Shown piece by piece: positions 8,485-17,155 of a stretch of DNA of 64,000 nucleotides. The notes beneath the pieces were generated by a model. The model did no database searches. It was not told where the DNA came from and saw only the letters and a list, made by a program, of their open reading frames with translations. This DNA comes from C-114 sp963745405 (GTDB taxonomy: Bacteria > Chloroflexota > Limnocylindria > Limnocylindrales > CSP1-4). A program made the position numbers and the translations under genes. Location of the stretch: contig CAVUWY010000002.1 in assembly GCA_963745405.1 (NCBI GenBank), positions 992,001 through 1,056,000 of the forward strand, read 5' to 3'. Each line of letters opens with the position of its first letter. The first letter of the stretch is position 1.

Positions 8485-9615
8485 CTAGCAGCCTGCGACG
8501 GAGCCGGCGGTGACACCCTGGCAGAGGTCGGCCTTCGTGATCCAACCGGCCGAGAGGACGTCGTTGAGGTTCTTGTTCGTGATGGGATCCGGCTGGAGCT
8601 GGATCGCGTTGAGGTTGTTCTTACCGGGGGTGGTGAACTTGGAGGCCCCGGAGATCGCGTCGACCTTGGTCCCGTTGCACAGCTGGGCGGCGACCTGAGC
8701 GGCCGCGGTGCCAAGCAGGCGTGAGTCCTTCCAGACGGAGACCGTCTGGGTGCCGAGCGCGATCCGGTTCAGGGCGGCCTTGTCGCCGTCCTGGCCGGAG
8801 AGCGGAACCTTGAGACCCTGGGCCGCGAGCGCGGCGGCGACGCCGGTGGCCATGCCGTCGTTCTCGGAGAGAACGGCGTCGACCTTGTTGTTGTTCGCCG
8901 TAAGGATCTGCTGCATCTCGGTCTGGGCCTTCGAGCCGTCCCAGTTGTCCGTGTAGGTCTCACCGACGATGGTGATGCCATTGGAGGGCGGAGCCCCGAC
9001 GTCGGGGATCCCGGCCTCGGTCATGCCTGCGCGCAGGAAGTCGGCGTTGGCGTCGGCCTTGTTGCCCTTGATGATCGCGAAGTTGCCCTTGGGCTGGACC
9101 GCGAGCACCGACTGTGCCTGGAGCTTGCCGACGAGCTTGTTGTCGAACGTCAGATAGAAGACGCTCGGGTCCTCGATGAGCCGGTCGTAGGCGATGACCG
9201 GGACACCGGCCTGGTTCGCTGCTGCGACCGATGGCTTGATCGCCGTGCCGTCCTGGGCAAGGATGATCAGGACCTTGGCGCCCTGCGAGATCAGGTTGGT
9301 GACGTTGGTCGCCTGGGTCTCGGCCGACGACTTGGCGTCGTTCGAGATGTACTTGGCGCCGGCGGCGGCGAGACCGGCCTTGATGGCCGGCTCATCCCAC
9401 TTGGCCCAGCGCTCTTCCTGGTAGTTGTTCCAGGAGACGCCGACGGTGCAGCCGGCTGCCGAGACGATCGACGGCGCCGCGCTGGCCCCACCGCTGGCCC
9501 CACCGCCGCCACCGCCGCCACTGCTGGCCGCCGGGGTCGGGGTCGAGCTGCTCGAACAGGCCGCCAACGCAAGGGCGCCTGCCGCGACGAACGTCGCGAA
9601 TCTACGATTGAACAT
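8485..9615 (-). CDS. xylF: xylose ABC transporter substrate-binding lipoprotein
   Basis: Cell-surface sugar receptor delivering xylose to XylGH. The 376-residue precursor has a short basic N-terminus and a lipobox LALAAC with Cys20 as lipid anchor. A Ser/Pro/Gly linker (about 22-50) leads to a periplasmic-binding-protein type I fold: VGVSWNNYQEERWAKWDEPA, VIAYDRLIEDPSVFYLTFDN, FAIIKGNKADANADFLRAGM and VSVWKDSRLL are close to XylF of other phyla. It is the first gene of the transport operon after the ROK regulator. A hairpin follows its stop. Confidence 0.92.
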   Translation of the reverse strand: MFNRRFATFVAAGALALAACSSSSTPTPAASSGGGGGGGASGGASAAPSIVSAAGCTVGVSWNNYQEERWAKWDEPAIKAGLAAAGAKYISNDAKSSAETQATNVTNLISQGAKVLIILAQDGTAIKPSVAAANQAGVPVIAYDRLIEDPSVFYLTFDNKLVGKLQAQSVLAVQPKGNFAIIKGNKADANADFLRAGMTEAGIPDVGAPPSNGITIVGETYTDNWDGSKAQTEMQQILTANNNKVDAVLSENDGMATGVAAALAAQGLKVPLSGQDGDKAALNRIALGTQTVSVWKDSRLLGTAAAQVAAQLCNGTKVDAISGASKFTTPGKNNLNAIQLQPDPITNKNLNDVLSAGWITKADLCQGVTAGSVAGC

Positions 9616-9860
9616 TCCTCTCCTCTCCTACCTGTGACTTCCCTCGACGAGCGAGTTGGTCGGTCGCTAGGCTAACACCCTTGTTGCCACTCCTCCGCAA
9701 CGATTCCGCCTCGGTCACGATGGATCCACTTCCGGGGCGCGGGCGGGTGCCGCCCCGGGAGCGATGGTCAGGCGCTGACCGGCGCCGGGATGGCTCCCGG
9801 TGGATGGTGTCGTGAGGGCTCGGCTCGTTCGCCGAGCGGGTGGGCGTGTGGATGCATCGA
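9616..9860 (-). promoter_or_regulatory. xylF upstream region
   Basis: This gap between the regulator stop and the xylF start holds an inverted repeat GTTGC-N9-GCAAC (9683-9701), a possible regulator site. The xylF start follows TAGGAGAGGA, a good ribosome binding site. No convincing -35/-10 pair stands out, so xylF could have its own promoter or be read through from the regulator. Confidence 0.4.
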
Positions 9861-11081
9861 TCAGGCGCTCGCCCGCAGGACGTTCCGGGGCCGGATCCAG
9901 CTCGCCGGGTCGGCGAGGAGGGGTGCGAAGGCGAGCTCGGCGGCGCCGAGGAGCGGCGCGTCGGCGCCGAGCGTGGCCGGGACGACCCGCACCAGCCGGC
10001 GTGGGGCCCGCAGGCCGAGGCGATCGAGCTCGGACTCGACCACGGTCTCGATGTACGGGTGGATCCGGCCGAGCAGGCCGCCGAGCACGATGAGTCGTGG
10101 GTCGAGGACGTTGACGAGGCCGGCCAGGCCGAAGCCGACCCAGCGGCCGACCTCGGAGAGCGCCTCGAGGGCGATCGGCGAGCCGGCCGCCGCTTCCCGC
10201 AGGACCTCGTCGACAGCCGCGCGGCCGGCATCCGCCGGGTGGCCGGCTCGTCGGAGGAGGGCGAAGGACCCGATCTCGGTCTCCCAGCAGCCGACCGAGC
10301 CGCAATGGCACGGGAGGCCGTTCGGGTTGACCGGGATGTGCCCGACCTCGCCGGCGTAGCCCGCGACTCCGGTGAGGGGCATGCCGTCGACGATGAGACC
10401 ACCGCCGACACCGACCTCGCCGGAGATGAAGATCACGGTATCGGCACCCCGGGCGGCCCCGCGCCGCACCTCCGCCAGGGCCCCGAGGTCGGCGTCGTTC
10501 GCGATCGCGATGGGCTCGGTCATGTCGAGCGCCACGGAGAGGCGCTCGCCGAGCGGGACATCGATCCAGCCGAGGTTCGGCGCCATCGCCACGCAGCCGT
10601 CCGTCCGGCGGACGAGCCCCACGACGGCGACCCCGATCCCGACCAGCGGGTCGGCCGCCGGGCGACGGGCGCGGACGATCGTCGCCAGCTCGGCCAGGTC
10701 GGCAGCGACCTGCTCCACGCTGACGTGGTCGCGGGGGCGATCGATCCGGATCTTCTCGAGGACCGTGCCACCGAGCCCGACGAGCGCGACGGCGAGCGTG
10801 TCGACCGCGATCTCGAGGGAGAGGACGACCGCGTCTTCCGGGTTGGGCCGGACGACCGGCGACGGCCGGCCCGGTGTGCCCAGCGGCGCGGCTCGCTCCT
10901 CCGAGACGAGGTCGGCGGCCACGAGCTCGCCGATGAGGCCGCGGATCGCGCTGCGGGTGAGGCCCGTGCGGGCGACGAGCTCGGATCGGGACAGCGGCCC
11001 GCGAGCGTGAAGCTCGCGGACGATCGCGCTGAGGTTGGCGCGGCGGACGGTCTCGCTGCGCTGCCCGATCTCGACGACCAC
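9861..11081 (-). CDS. ROK-family transcriptional regulator (XylR/NagC-like)
   Basis: Probable sugar-responsive repressor of the xylose genes. About 406 residues: a winged helix (SELVARTGLTRSAIRGLIGE) followed by a ROK sugar-kinase-like domain with the zinc motif CHCGSVGCWETE and GYAGEVGHIPVNPNG. The GTG at 11081 is preferred over the ATG at 11141. The longer form would read through a 24-bp palindrome and has no ribosome site, whereas AGAGAGG lies 12 bases before the GTG and the HTH starts soon after. It sits directly upstream of xylF in the same orientation. Whether it binds xylose is inferred from context. Confidence 0.85.
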   Translation of the reverse strand: MVVEIGQRSETVRRANLSAIVRELHARGPLSRSELVARTGLTRSAIRGLIGELVAADLVSEERAAPLGTPGRPSPVVRPNPEDAVVLSLEIAVDTLAVALVGLGGTVLEKIRIDRPRDHVSVEQVAADLAELATIVRARRPAADPLVGIGVAVVGLVRRTDGCVAMAPNLGWIDVPLGERLSVALDMTEPIAIANDADLGALAEVRRGAARGADTVIFISGEVGVGGGLIVDGMPLTGVAGYAGEVGHIPVNPNGLPCHCGSVGCWETEIGSFALLRRAGHPADAGRAAVDEVLREAAAGSPIALEALSEVGRWVGFGLAGLVNVLDPRLIVLGGLLGRIHPYIETVVESELDRLGLRAPRRLVRVVPATLGADAPLLGAAELAFAPLLADPASWIRPRNVLRASA

Positions 11082-11096
11082 CGGGTTTGTGTTCCT

Positions 11097-11120
11097 CTCT
11101 TTCAAATATATGTGGAAGAG
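11097..11120. promoter_or_regulatory. palindromic operator candidate in front of the ROK regulator
   Basis: A 24-bp imperfect palindrome, with 10 of 12 positions matched, runs from CTCTTTCA to the matching GGAAGAG side around an ATATAT core. On the minus strand it contains TATATT, a plausible -10 box, 16 bases before the preferred GTG start. A self-regulatory ROK operator is the simplest reading. Confidence 0.5.
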
Positions 11121-11242
11121 TGTCACTTGCCCTCGCGCCATGTCAATACGGCGGCCCGCACCTTAGCGCGCGACCGTCCATCCACGGCCTTTACCGCGCC
11201 CGAAGGACGCTGCGACGACAATAGCGCCGTGATCCCCGTCCC

Positions 11243-12910
11243 ATGGCTCGCCGTATGAACCGCCGGCCTCGCGGCCTCGTGGTCGCGATGGCGGGCATCG
11301 CCGTCGTCGTCGTCGCGGCGGCCGGACTGATCGGCTACGCGGCGATCCGCGGCGGAAGCGCCGCGCCGGAGACACCGCACTTCGTCGAGGAGGCCGCCGC
11401 GGCCGGCATCGACCAGACGTACGACGGCGCCTCGACCGCGTTCGTCGGTGGCGGGGTCGCGGTGTTCGACTGCGACGGCGACGGCAAGCCCGACATGTAC
11501 ATCGCCGGTGGCACGAACCCGGCCGTCCTGTATCGGAACGTCAGCCCCGTCGGTGGCGCCTTGAAGTTCGCCAGGGTGGACGATCCGGCGACCGCCCTGA
11601 CGGCCGTGAACGGCGCCTATCCCATCGATATCGACGGCGACGGGCTCGTCGACCTCGTCGTCCTGCGGGTCGGTGGCGCCGAGCTGTTCCGCGGCCTCGG
11701 CGACTGTCACTTCGCGCCGGCGGACCAGACCTGGTCGTTCGACGGCGGGCACGGCTGGGCGACCGCGTTCAGTGCGACGTGGGAGGGCGACGCCGCCCTG
11801 CCGACGCTGGCCGTCGGGAACTACCTCAAGCTCGACGCCTCGGGACAGGAGACTTACGACTGCGACGACAGCGCCCTCGTCCGGCCGAAGGCCGATGGCA
11901 GCGGCTACGACCGGCCCACCGTGCTGACCCCTGGCTACTGCACCCTGTCGATGCTGTTCAGCGACTGGTCGCGTACCGGGCAGCGCGACCTCCGGGTCAC
12001 CAACGACCGTCAGTACTACCGTGTCGGGAGCGAACAGCTGTGGCGCGTGCCGCCGACCGGACCGCCCAGCCTCTACACGGCGGCCGACGGCTGGGTCCCG
12101 ATGCAGATCTGGGGCATGGGCATCGCCAGCTACGACATCGATGGAGACGGCTACCCCGACGTCTTCCTCACGAGCCAGGGGGACAACAAGCTCCAGGCGC
12201 TCGCCGCCGGCCCGGGCCGGCCGACCTACCGCGACGTCGCCCTCCAGCACGGCGTGACCGCGGCCCAGCCGTTCACCGGGGGCGACGCGCTCCCCTCGAC
12301 GGCCTGGCACCCGGAGTTCCAGGACGTCAACAACGACGGCCTGATCGACCTCTTCGTCTCCAAGGGCAACGTCAACACCATCCCCGACTATGCCCAGAAG
12401 GACCCCAGCGATCTTCTCCTCGGCCAGGCCGACGGGACCTTCGTCGAGGCCGCCGGGGCGGCCGGCATCGTCGACTTCGACCGCGGTCGCGGCGCCGCGC
12501 TGGCCGACTTCAATCTCGACGGCCTCCTCGATCTCGTCGAGGTGAACCTCGGGGCGCCGGTCCGCCTGTGGCGTAACGTGGGCTCCGGCGACGCGGCTCA
12601 ACCGGCCGCGATGGGCCACTGGCTGGCGATCCGACTGTCACAGCCCGGGGCGGACCGGGACGCCATCGGGGCCTGGCTCGAGGTCCAGGTCGGATCGACG
12701 ACCCAGCGCCGCGAGGTGACGATCGGCGGCGGACACATCGGCGGTCAGCTCGGCTGGATCCACGTCGGCCTCGGCGCCGAGACCGGGGCCAAGGTCCGGG
12801 TCACCTGGCCGGACGGCACGGTGGGTCCGTGGATGACGGTCGGCGCGGACCAGTTCCTCGACATCGGCCGGGGAGACGACACGGCCCATCCCTGGCAGCC
12901 GGGCGGCTGA
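11243..12910 (+). CDS. CRTAC1-type FG-GAP/VCBS repeat protein with ASPIC/UnbV domain
   Basis: A 555-residue exported or membrane-anchored protein with one N-terminal membrane segment (about residues 11-33). It then has at least five calcium-loop repeats of DxDxDG type: DCDGDGKPDMYIAGG, DIDGDGLVDLVVL, DIDGDGYPDVFLT, DVNNDGLIDLFVSKGN and DFNLDGLLDLVEVN. These build a beta-propeller. The last 90 residues (GHWLAIRLSQPGADRDAIGA through KVRVTWPDGTVGP) match the ASPIC/UnbV domain that follows such propellers. A binding or adhesion role is usual for the architecture; no enzymatic motif is seen. It is divergent from the ROK gene and 21 bases before the M24 gene. Confidence 0.85.
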   Translation: MARRMNRRPRGLVVAMAGIAVVVVAAAGLIGYAAIRGGSAAPETPHFVEEAAAAGIDQTYDGASTAFVGGGVAVFDCDGDGKPDMYIAGGTNPAVLYRNVSPVGGALKFARVDDPATALTAVNGAYPIDIDGDGLVDLVVLRVGGAELFRGLGDCHFAPADQTWSFDGGHGWATAFSATWEGDAALPTLAVGNYLKLDASGQETYDCDDSALVRPKADGSGYDRPTVLTPGYCTLSMLFSDWSRTGQRDLRVTNDRQYYRVGSEQLWRVPPTGPPSLYTAADGWVPMQIWGMGIASYDIDGDGYPDVFLTSQGDNKLQALAAGPGRPTYRDVALQHGVTAAQPFTGGDALPSTAWHPEFQDVNNDGLIDLFVSKGNVNTIPDYAQKDPSDLLLGQADGTFVEAAGAAGIVDFDRGRGAALADFNLDGLLDLVEVNLGAPVRLWRNVGSGDAAQPAAMGHWLAIRLSQPGADRDAIGAWLEVQVGSTTQRREVTIGGGHIGGQLGWIHVGLGAETGAKVRVTWPDGTVGPWMTVGADQFLDIGRGDDTAHPWQPGG

Positions 12911-12931
12911 CGGAGAGCGAGAGGGAGACCC

Positions 12932-14305
12932 ATGGCGCAGGCGCGACTGGCCACGATCGAGCTGCCCGACTTCGGGATGCCCGACGAGCGACCGGATATC
13001 CCGGCGGCGCTCCACCGCGAGCGGGCCGCCCGGCTGCGCGAACGGGTCGCGGCCCGCGGCTACGAGCGCCTGGTCGTCTACGCCGATCGGGAGCACAGCG
13101 CCAACCTCGCCTGGCTGACCGGCTTCGACCCGCGCTTCGAGGAGGCCGTCCTCATCCTCGGGCTGGTCGAGGACCCGGCGATCCTCGTCGGCAACGAGTG
13201 CTGGGGCCTGGCCGGAGCGGCGCCCGTGCCGATGCGCCGGATCCGCTTCCAGGACCTCAGCCTGCCGAGCCAGCCACGCGACCGGTCGAAGCCGCTCGCC
13301 GACATCCTCGCCGACGAGGGGATCCGCCGCGGCACGAGGGTCGGCGTCGTCGGCTGGAAGACCTACGGCGACCCGGCCTTGCTCGACATCCCGGCCTATC
13401 TGGCCGATGCACTGCGGGCCGCTGCCGGGGCCGAGGTGGTCGAGAACGCGACCGACCTCCTGATCGACGCGGCCGACGGGTTGCGGGTCGTCAACGAGGT
13501 CGACCAGCTGGCCGCCCTCGAGTACGCGTCCTGCCAGACCTCGCACGGAGTCCGGGAGCTCCTCTACGGCCTCGATCCGGGCATGACCGAGCGCGAGGCC
13601 GTCCGCCTCCTCGACTGGAACGGCTCGCCCCTTTCCTGCCACCTCATGCTGACGAGCGGGCCGCGCGCGTCCTTCGGCCTCCTCAGTCCCGGCGATCGGC
13701 GGATCGAGCGTGGCGATCGCTTCACGACGGCTTTCGGGATCTGGGGCGCCCTTACCTGCCGGGCGGGATTCGTCGCGGACGATGCGACGGACCTGCCGGC
13801 GGACATCGGCGACTACGTCGAACGGCTCGTCGGCCCGTATTTCGAGGCCGTCGCCGAGTGGTACGAGGCACTCCACGTCGGCCAGACCGGTGGTGCACTC
13901 CAGGCGATCGTCGACCGCCGCCTCGCCGACCCCTTCTTCGGCATCTTCCTCAACCCCGGTCACCAGATCTCGCTCGACGAGTGGGTCAACTCACCGATCG
14001 GACCGGGCTCGACCATCGAGCTTCGGTCCGGGATGGCGTTCCAGGTCGACATCATCCCGGCGACCGGCGGCGACTACTTCACGACCAACATCGAGGACGG
14101 CATCGCCCTCGCCGACGGATCGCTGCGGGCGGAGTTCGCGGCGCGGTTCCCGGCGGCCTGGGGCCGGATCGAGGCGCGCCGACGGTTCATGGCCGACGCG
14201 CTCGGGATCGACCTCCATCCGGACGTCCTGCCCTTCTCGAACATCCCCGCCTATCTGCCGCCGTTCCTCCTCCGCCCTGAGCGGGCGATGACCATCGCGA
14301 GCTGA
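12932..14305 (+). CDS. M24-fold (creatinase/prolidase-like) protein lacking metal ligands
   Basis: A 457-residue protein with the two-domain layout of aminopeptidase P and creatinase. The N-terminal domain (about 20-190) has RLVVYADREHSANLAWLTGF; the C-terminal pita-bread domain runs from about 200. True M24 metalloenzymes need two Asp, one His and two Glu. Here the first Asp region reads GDRFTTAFGIWGALTCRAGF with both Asp gone. The His is kept in NPGHQISLDEW, the first Glu is Asp (MAFQVDIIP) and the last Glu is present (NIEDGIAL). It therefore resembles metal-free creatinase more than a peptidase. The start follows GAGAGGGAGA. Substrate unknown. Confidence 0.75.
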   Translation: MAQARLATIELPDFGMPDERPDIPAALHRERAARLRERVAARGYERLVVYADREHSANLAWLTGFDPRFEEAVLILGLVEDPAILVGNECWGLAGAAPVPMRRIRFQDLSLPSQPRDRSKPLADILADEGIRRGTRVGVVGWKTYGDPALLDIPAYLADALRAAAGAEVVENATDLLIDAADGLRVVNEVDQLAALEYASCQTSHGVRELLYGLDPGMTEREAVRLLDWNGSPLSCHLMLTSGPRASFGLLSPGDRRIERGDRFTTAFGIWGALTCRAGFVADDATDLPADIGDYVERLVGPYFEAVAEWYEALHVGQTGGALQAIVDRRLADPFFGIFLNPGHQISLDEWVNSPIGPGSTIELRSGMAFQVDIIPATGGDYFTTNIEDGIALADGSLRAEFAARFPAAWGRIEARRRFMADALGIDLHPDVLPFSNIPAYLPPFLLRPERAMTIAS

Positions 14306-14362
14306 CCCGGCTCCAGGTTCGAAAACGTCCGCCCGGCCGCGTCGGTCGGACGCGGGCCCGTG

Positions 14363-15109
14363 TCAGTCCGTCAGCGAGGACAGGAAGCGGAATACCGGGA
14401 CGGCCGCCGCGAAGCCGTCGGCCAGGACGTCCGGCAAGGACCGAGATAGCGTCTCATCGTCCGCGAGCGGACGGCCGAAGACGAGGTCCTTGGCCCGCAG
14501 GAGGTCGGCCAGTGCGTGATCGGCGGGGTAGCCGGGCGGCACGCGCTTGAGGTACTCGTGGCTCCTGGCCGGCCCGAACGCGGCGAGGAAGCCTGGGTCC
14601 TCGAGTGCCGCTCGGACCCGGTCGGGGTCGGTCACCACAGCCTCCCGGAGCCGGACGAGCCGAGACCGGTCCGGCATCCACATGCCGCCGCCGAAATACA
14701 TCTGGCCGGGCTGGAAGTGGAAGTAGCCGCCGTTGCCATGGACGCCTTCGTCCGCACTCCCGGCGCCGTCCGCACCGCCGGTACCGCCCGTCGCCCGGCC
14801 GAGCCACGGAAAGCTCGCCCCGACGTTCGTCTTGTAGGGCGACTTGTCCTTCGAGAAGCGGGTGTCGCGGTAGATCCGGAAGGTAGAGTGCCGCGGGTCG
14901 GCGAGGAGTGGCAGCCCGCGGTCGGCGAACCGTTCTGCGAGCGTCGCGACGAGCGCCTCGAGCGGTTCCTTGAGGAGGCTCTCGTAGTCGGACTTGCGGG
15001 GCTGGAACCAGGCCCGGTCGTTGTGCTCGGCGAGGTCGGCGAGGAACTGGATCGCCTCGCGCCGGAAGCCCGTGAACGGTGGAGCCGTCGTCGTCGTTGT
15101 CGTCGCCAT
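14363..15109 (-). CDS. DUF2461 family protein
   Basis: A 248-residue protein of the DUF2461/TIGR02453 family. Hallmarks are FLADLAEHNDRAWFQPRKSD, then FRIYRDTRFSKDKSPYKTNV, YFHFQPGQMYFGGGMWMPD and the C-terminal EYLKRVPPGYPADH. The function of the family is not established. A Gly/Asp-rich insertion (about residues 105-130) separates two conserved blocks and is probably a surface loop. The start at 15109 is preceded by AGGGGGGAG, which nearly touches the ATG. It is divergent from the potassium channel gene. Confidence 0.85.
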   Translation of the reverse strand: MATTTTTTAPPFTGFRREAIQFLADLAEHNDRAWFQPRKSDYESLLKEPLEALVATLAERFADRGLPLLADPRHSTFRIYRDTRFSKDKSPYKTNVGASFPWLGRATGGTGGADGAGSADEGVHGNGGYFHFQPGQMYFGGGMWMPDRSRLVRLREAVVTDPDRVRAALEDPGFLAAFGPARSHEYLKRVPPGYPADHALADLLRAKDLVFGRPLADDETLSRSLPDVLADGFAAAVPVFRFLSSLTD

Positions 15110-15206
15110 CTCCCCCCTGACGTCGTGGAGGGTCGAGTCTACGCCGGCTCGCTCACCGCGCCGTTGCGGGCTCGCCGAGCGCCGGGCGGCGTGAGACGAT
15201 GCCGGT

Positions 15207-15659
15207 GTGACCGAGACCGACGACAGCGCGATCGATCCCGCTCCGAAAGGCGCCCCGGACGACGACGGTGACTCCGCCCTGCTGCCGCTCGTCCGCACCT
15301 TCGTCCGGGCGTTCCGGGACGGCCTCGAGGACCCCGCGTTCCGGGCCCTCGGCGGGATCCTCGTCGCCCTTCTCGTGAGCGGCACCATCGCCTTCCACTT
15401 CGTGGAGGGCTGGGACTGGCTCGACTCGCTCTACTACTGCGTCGTCACGATGGCGACGGTCGGCTATGGCGACTTCCATCCGATCACCCCCCTCGGCAAG
15501 GTCCTCGCGATGATCTACATCGTCCTCGGCCTCGGCGTCCTCGTCGGCTTCGCCCAGCAGCTCCTGTCGCACATGATCGCGGACATCGAGGACCATCCGA
15601 CGCGGCGACGACGGCTTCGCGGCAGGGCCGGCAACGAGCGCCCGCCGCGCGAGTCGTGA
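15207..15659 (+). CDS. two-transmembrane potassium channel protein
   Basis: A 150-residue membrane protein with the pore architecture of Ion_trans_2 channels: TM1 (about 47-66), a pore helix DWLDSLYYCVVTMATVGYGD containing the TVGYGD selectivity filter, and TM2 (about 95-120, PLGKVLAMIYIVLGLGVLVG). It has no RCK gating domain, only a short basic tail, so it resembles KcsA-like pores. GTG at 15207 is the start. Its stop overlaps the next gene's GTG by 4 nt, suggesting co-translation with the flavin oxidase. Confidence 0.9.
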   Translation: MTETDDSAIDPAPKGAPDDDGDSALLPLVRTFVRAFRDGLEDPAFRALGGILVALLVSGTIAFHFVEGWDWLDSLYYCVVTMATVGYGDFHPITPLGKVLAMIYIVLGLGVLVGFAQQLLSHMIADIEDHPTRRRRLRGRAGNERPPRES

Positions 15660-17107
15660 CGCCGGCCGGCCGGCCCATCGCAGGCCCCTCGGGCGCCGCC
15701 GAGCGCGGCCGTGCCGCCGACCTCATCGCCGCCATCCGGGCACGGCTTCCAGCACTGCGGCTCCTCACCGACGAGGCTGACCGCGAGAGCCATCGCCTCG
15801 ACGAGACCCCGCACGGGAGGCCCGGCCTGCCGCTCGCCGTCGCGCTGCCGACCGCGACTGCGGAGGTGGCCGAGCTCGTTCGCCTCTGCGTCGCCCACGG
15901 CATCCCGATCGTGCCGCGCGGCGCCGGCACGGGACTGTCGGGCGGCGCGACGGGCATCGCCGGCGGCTTGACCATCGCCTTCACCGCGATGGACCGGATC
16001 CTCGAGATCGATCCGCGGGACCTCGTCGCCCGGGTCCAGCCCGGCGTCGTCAACGCCGACCTCCAGGCGGCCGTCGCAGCGGTGGGCCTCTTCTACCCGC
16101 CCGATCCGGCGAGCTTCGCGACCTCGACGATCGGCGGCAACATCGCGACCAATGCGGGCGGGCTCTGCTGCGTGAAGTACGGCGCGACACGGGCCAGCGT
16201 CCTGTCGCTCGAGGTCGTGCTCGCGGACGGGACCACGATCCGGACCGGGGGCCGGCTCATCAAGGACGTCGCCGGGTACTCGCTCACCCACCTCTTCATC
16301 GGTTCGGAGGGCACGCTCGGCCTCATCACCGAGGCGACCCTCCGACTCCGGCCGGCGGCTCCGCCACGAACGACCCTCCTCGCCTTCTTCCCGACCCTCG
16401 ACGACGCCGGGCGGGCCGTGTCGGCGATCATCGCCACCGGTCTCGATCCGGCGGTGCTCGAGTTGCTCGACCGCACGACGATCGGGGCGATCGAGTCGCG
16501 GCACGGCCTGGGGCTCGACCGGAGCGCCGCCGCGATGCTCCTCGTCGAGTCGGACCTGCCGGCCGAGGCGGCGGCGATCGAGCTCGGGCGGGCCCGGACC
16601 GTCTGCGATGCGGAGGGTGCCACCCTCTGCGTGCAGGCGGCCGATACGACCGAATCCGACCTGCTCCGCCAGGCCCGGCGACTCGCATTACGGGCGGTCC
16701 AGGGCCTCGGGACCCTCCGGTTGGAGGATGTCGGCGTGCCCCGCGATCGGGTGGCGGACCTGCTCCGGGCGATCGAGGCGATCGCCGACGCCCATCACGT
16801 CGCCGTGGCGACGTACGGTCACGCCGGCGACGGCAACCTCCATCCCCACTTCATCTTCGACCCCGCCGATCCGGCGATCGACGAGCGGTACGAGGCGATC
16901 CGCCGCGACCTCTATCTCGCCGCGGTCGAGCTCGGCGGGACGGTCACCGCCGAGCACGGCATCGGCAGCACACGGGTCGAATTCCTCGAGGCCCAGGTCG
17001 GGGCCGGCGCGCTCGGGGCGATGCAGCGGATCCGCTCGGCGCTCGACCCGAGCGGCGTCTTCAACCCGGGCCGGGGGATCCCGGCCGTTGGCGGCCCGAT
17101 CGCTTGA
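15656..17107 (+). CDS. FAD-binding oxidase, glycolate/D-lactate dehydrogenase (GlcD) type
   Basis: Oxidises a 2-hydroxy acid such as glycolate or D-lactate with FAD. It has 483 residues: a PCMH-type FAD-binding domain with PRGAGTGLSGGATGIAGG and the pyrophosphate loop TSTIGGNIATNAGG, then KYGATRASVLSLEVVLADG and FIGSEGTLGLITEATLRLRP. The C-terminal FAD-oxidase domain has TYGHAGDGNLHPHFIFD and GTVTAEHGIGSTRVEFL. It begins with GTG overlapping the channel gene stop. No GlcE or GlcF partner is nearby, so substrate and electron acceptor are open. Confidence 0.88.
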   Translation: MTPAGRPIAGPSGAAERGRAADLIAAIRARLPALRLLTDEADRESHRLDETPHGRPGLPLAVALPTATAEVAELVRLCVAHGIPIVPRGAGTGLSGGATGIAGGLTIAFTAMDRILEIDPRDLVARVQPGVVNADLQAAVAAVGLFYPPDPASFATSTIGGNIATNAGGLCCVKYGATRASVLSLEVVLADGTTIRTGGRLIKDVAGYSLTHLFIGSEGTLGLITEATLRLRPAAPPRTTLLAFFPTLDDAGRAVSAIIATGLDPAVLELLDRTTIGAIESRHGLGLDRSAAAMLLVESDLPAEAAAIELGRARTVCDAEGATLCVQAADTTESDLLRQARRLALRAVQGLGTLRLEDVGVPRDRVADLLRAIEAIADAHHVAVATYGHAGDGNLHPHFIFDPADPAIDERYEAIRRDLYLAAVELGGTVTAEHGIGSTRVEFLEAQVGAGALGAMQRIRSALDPSGVFNPGRGIPAVGGPIA

Positions 17108-17155
17108 CTTCACAGCGGTCATAGCCGAGGTCCGGATCGCCCGCCGGCCTGCTGA

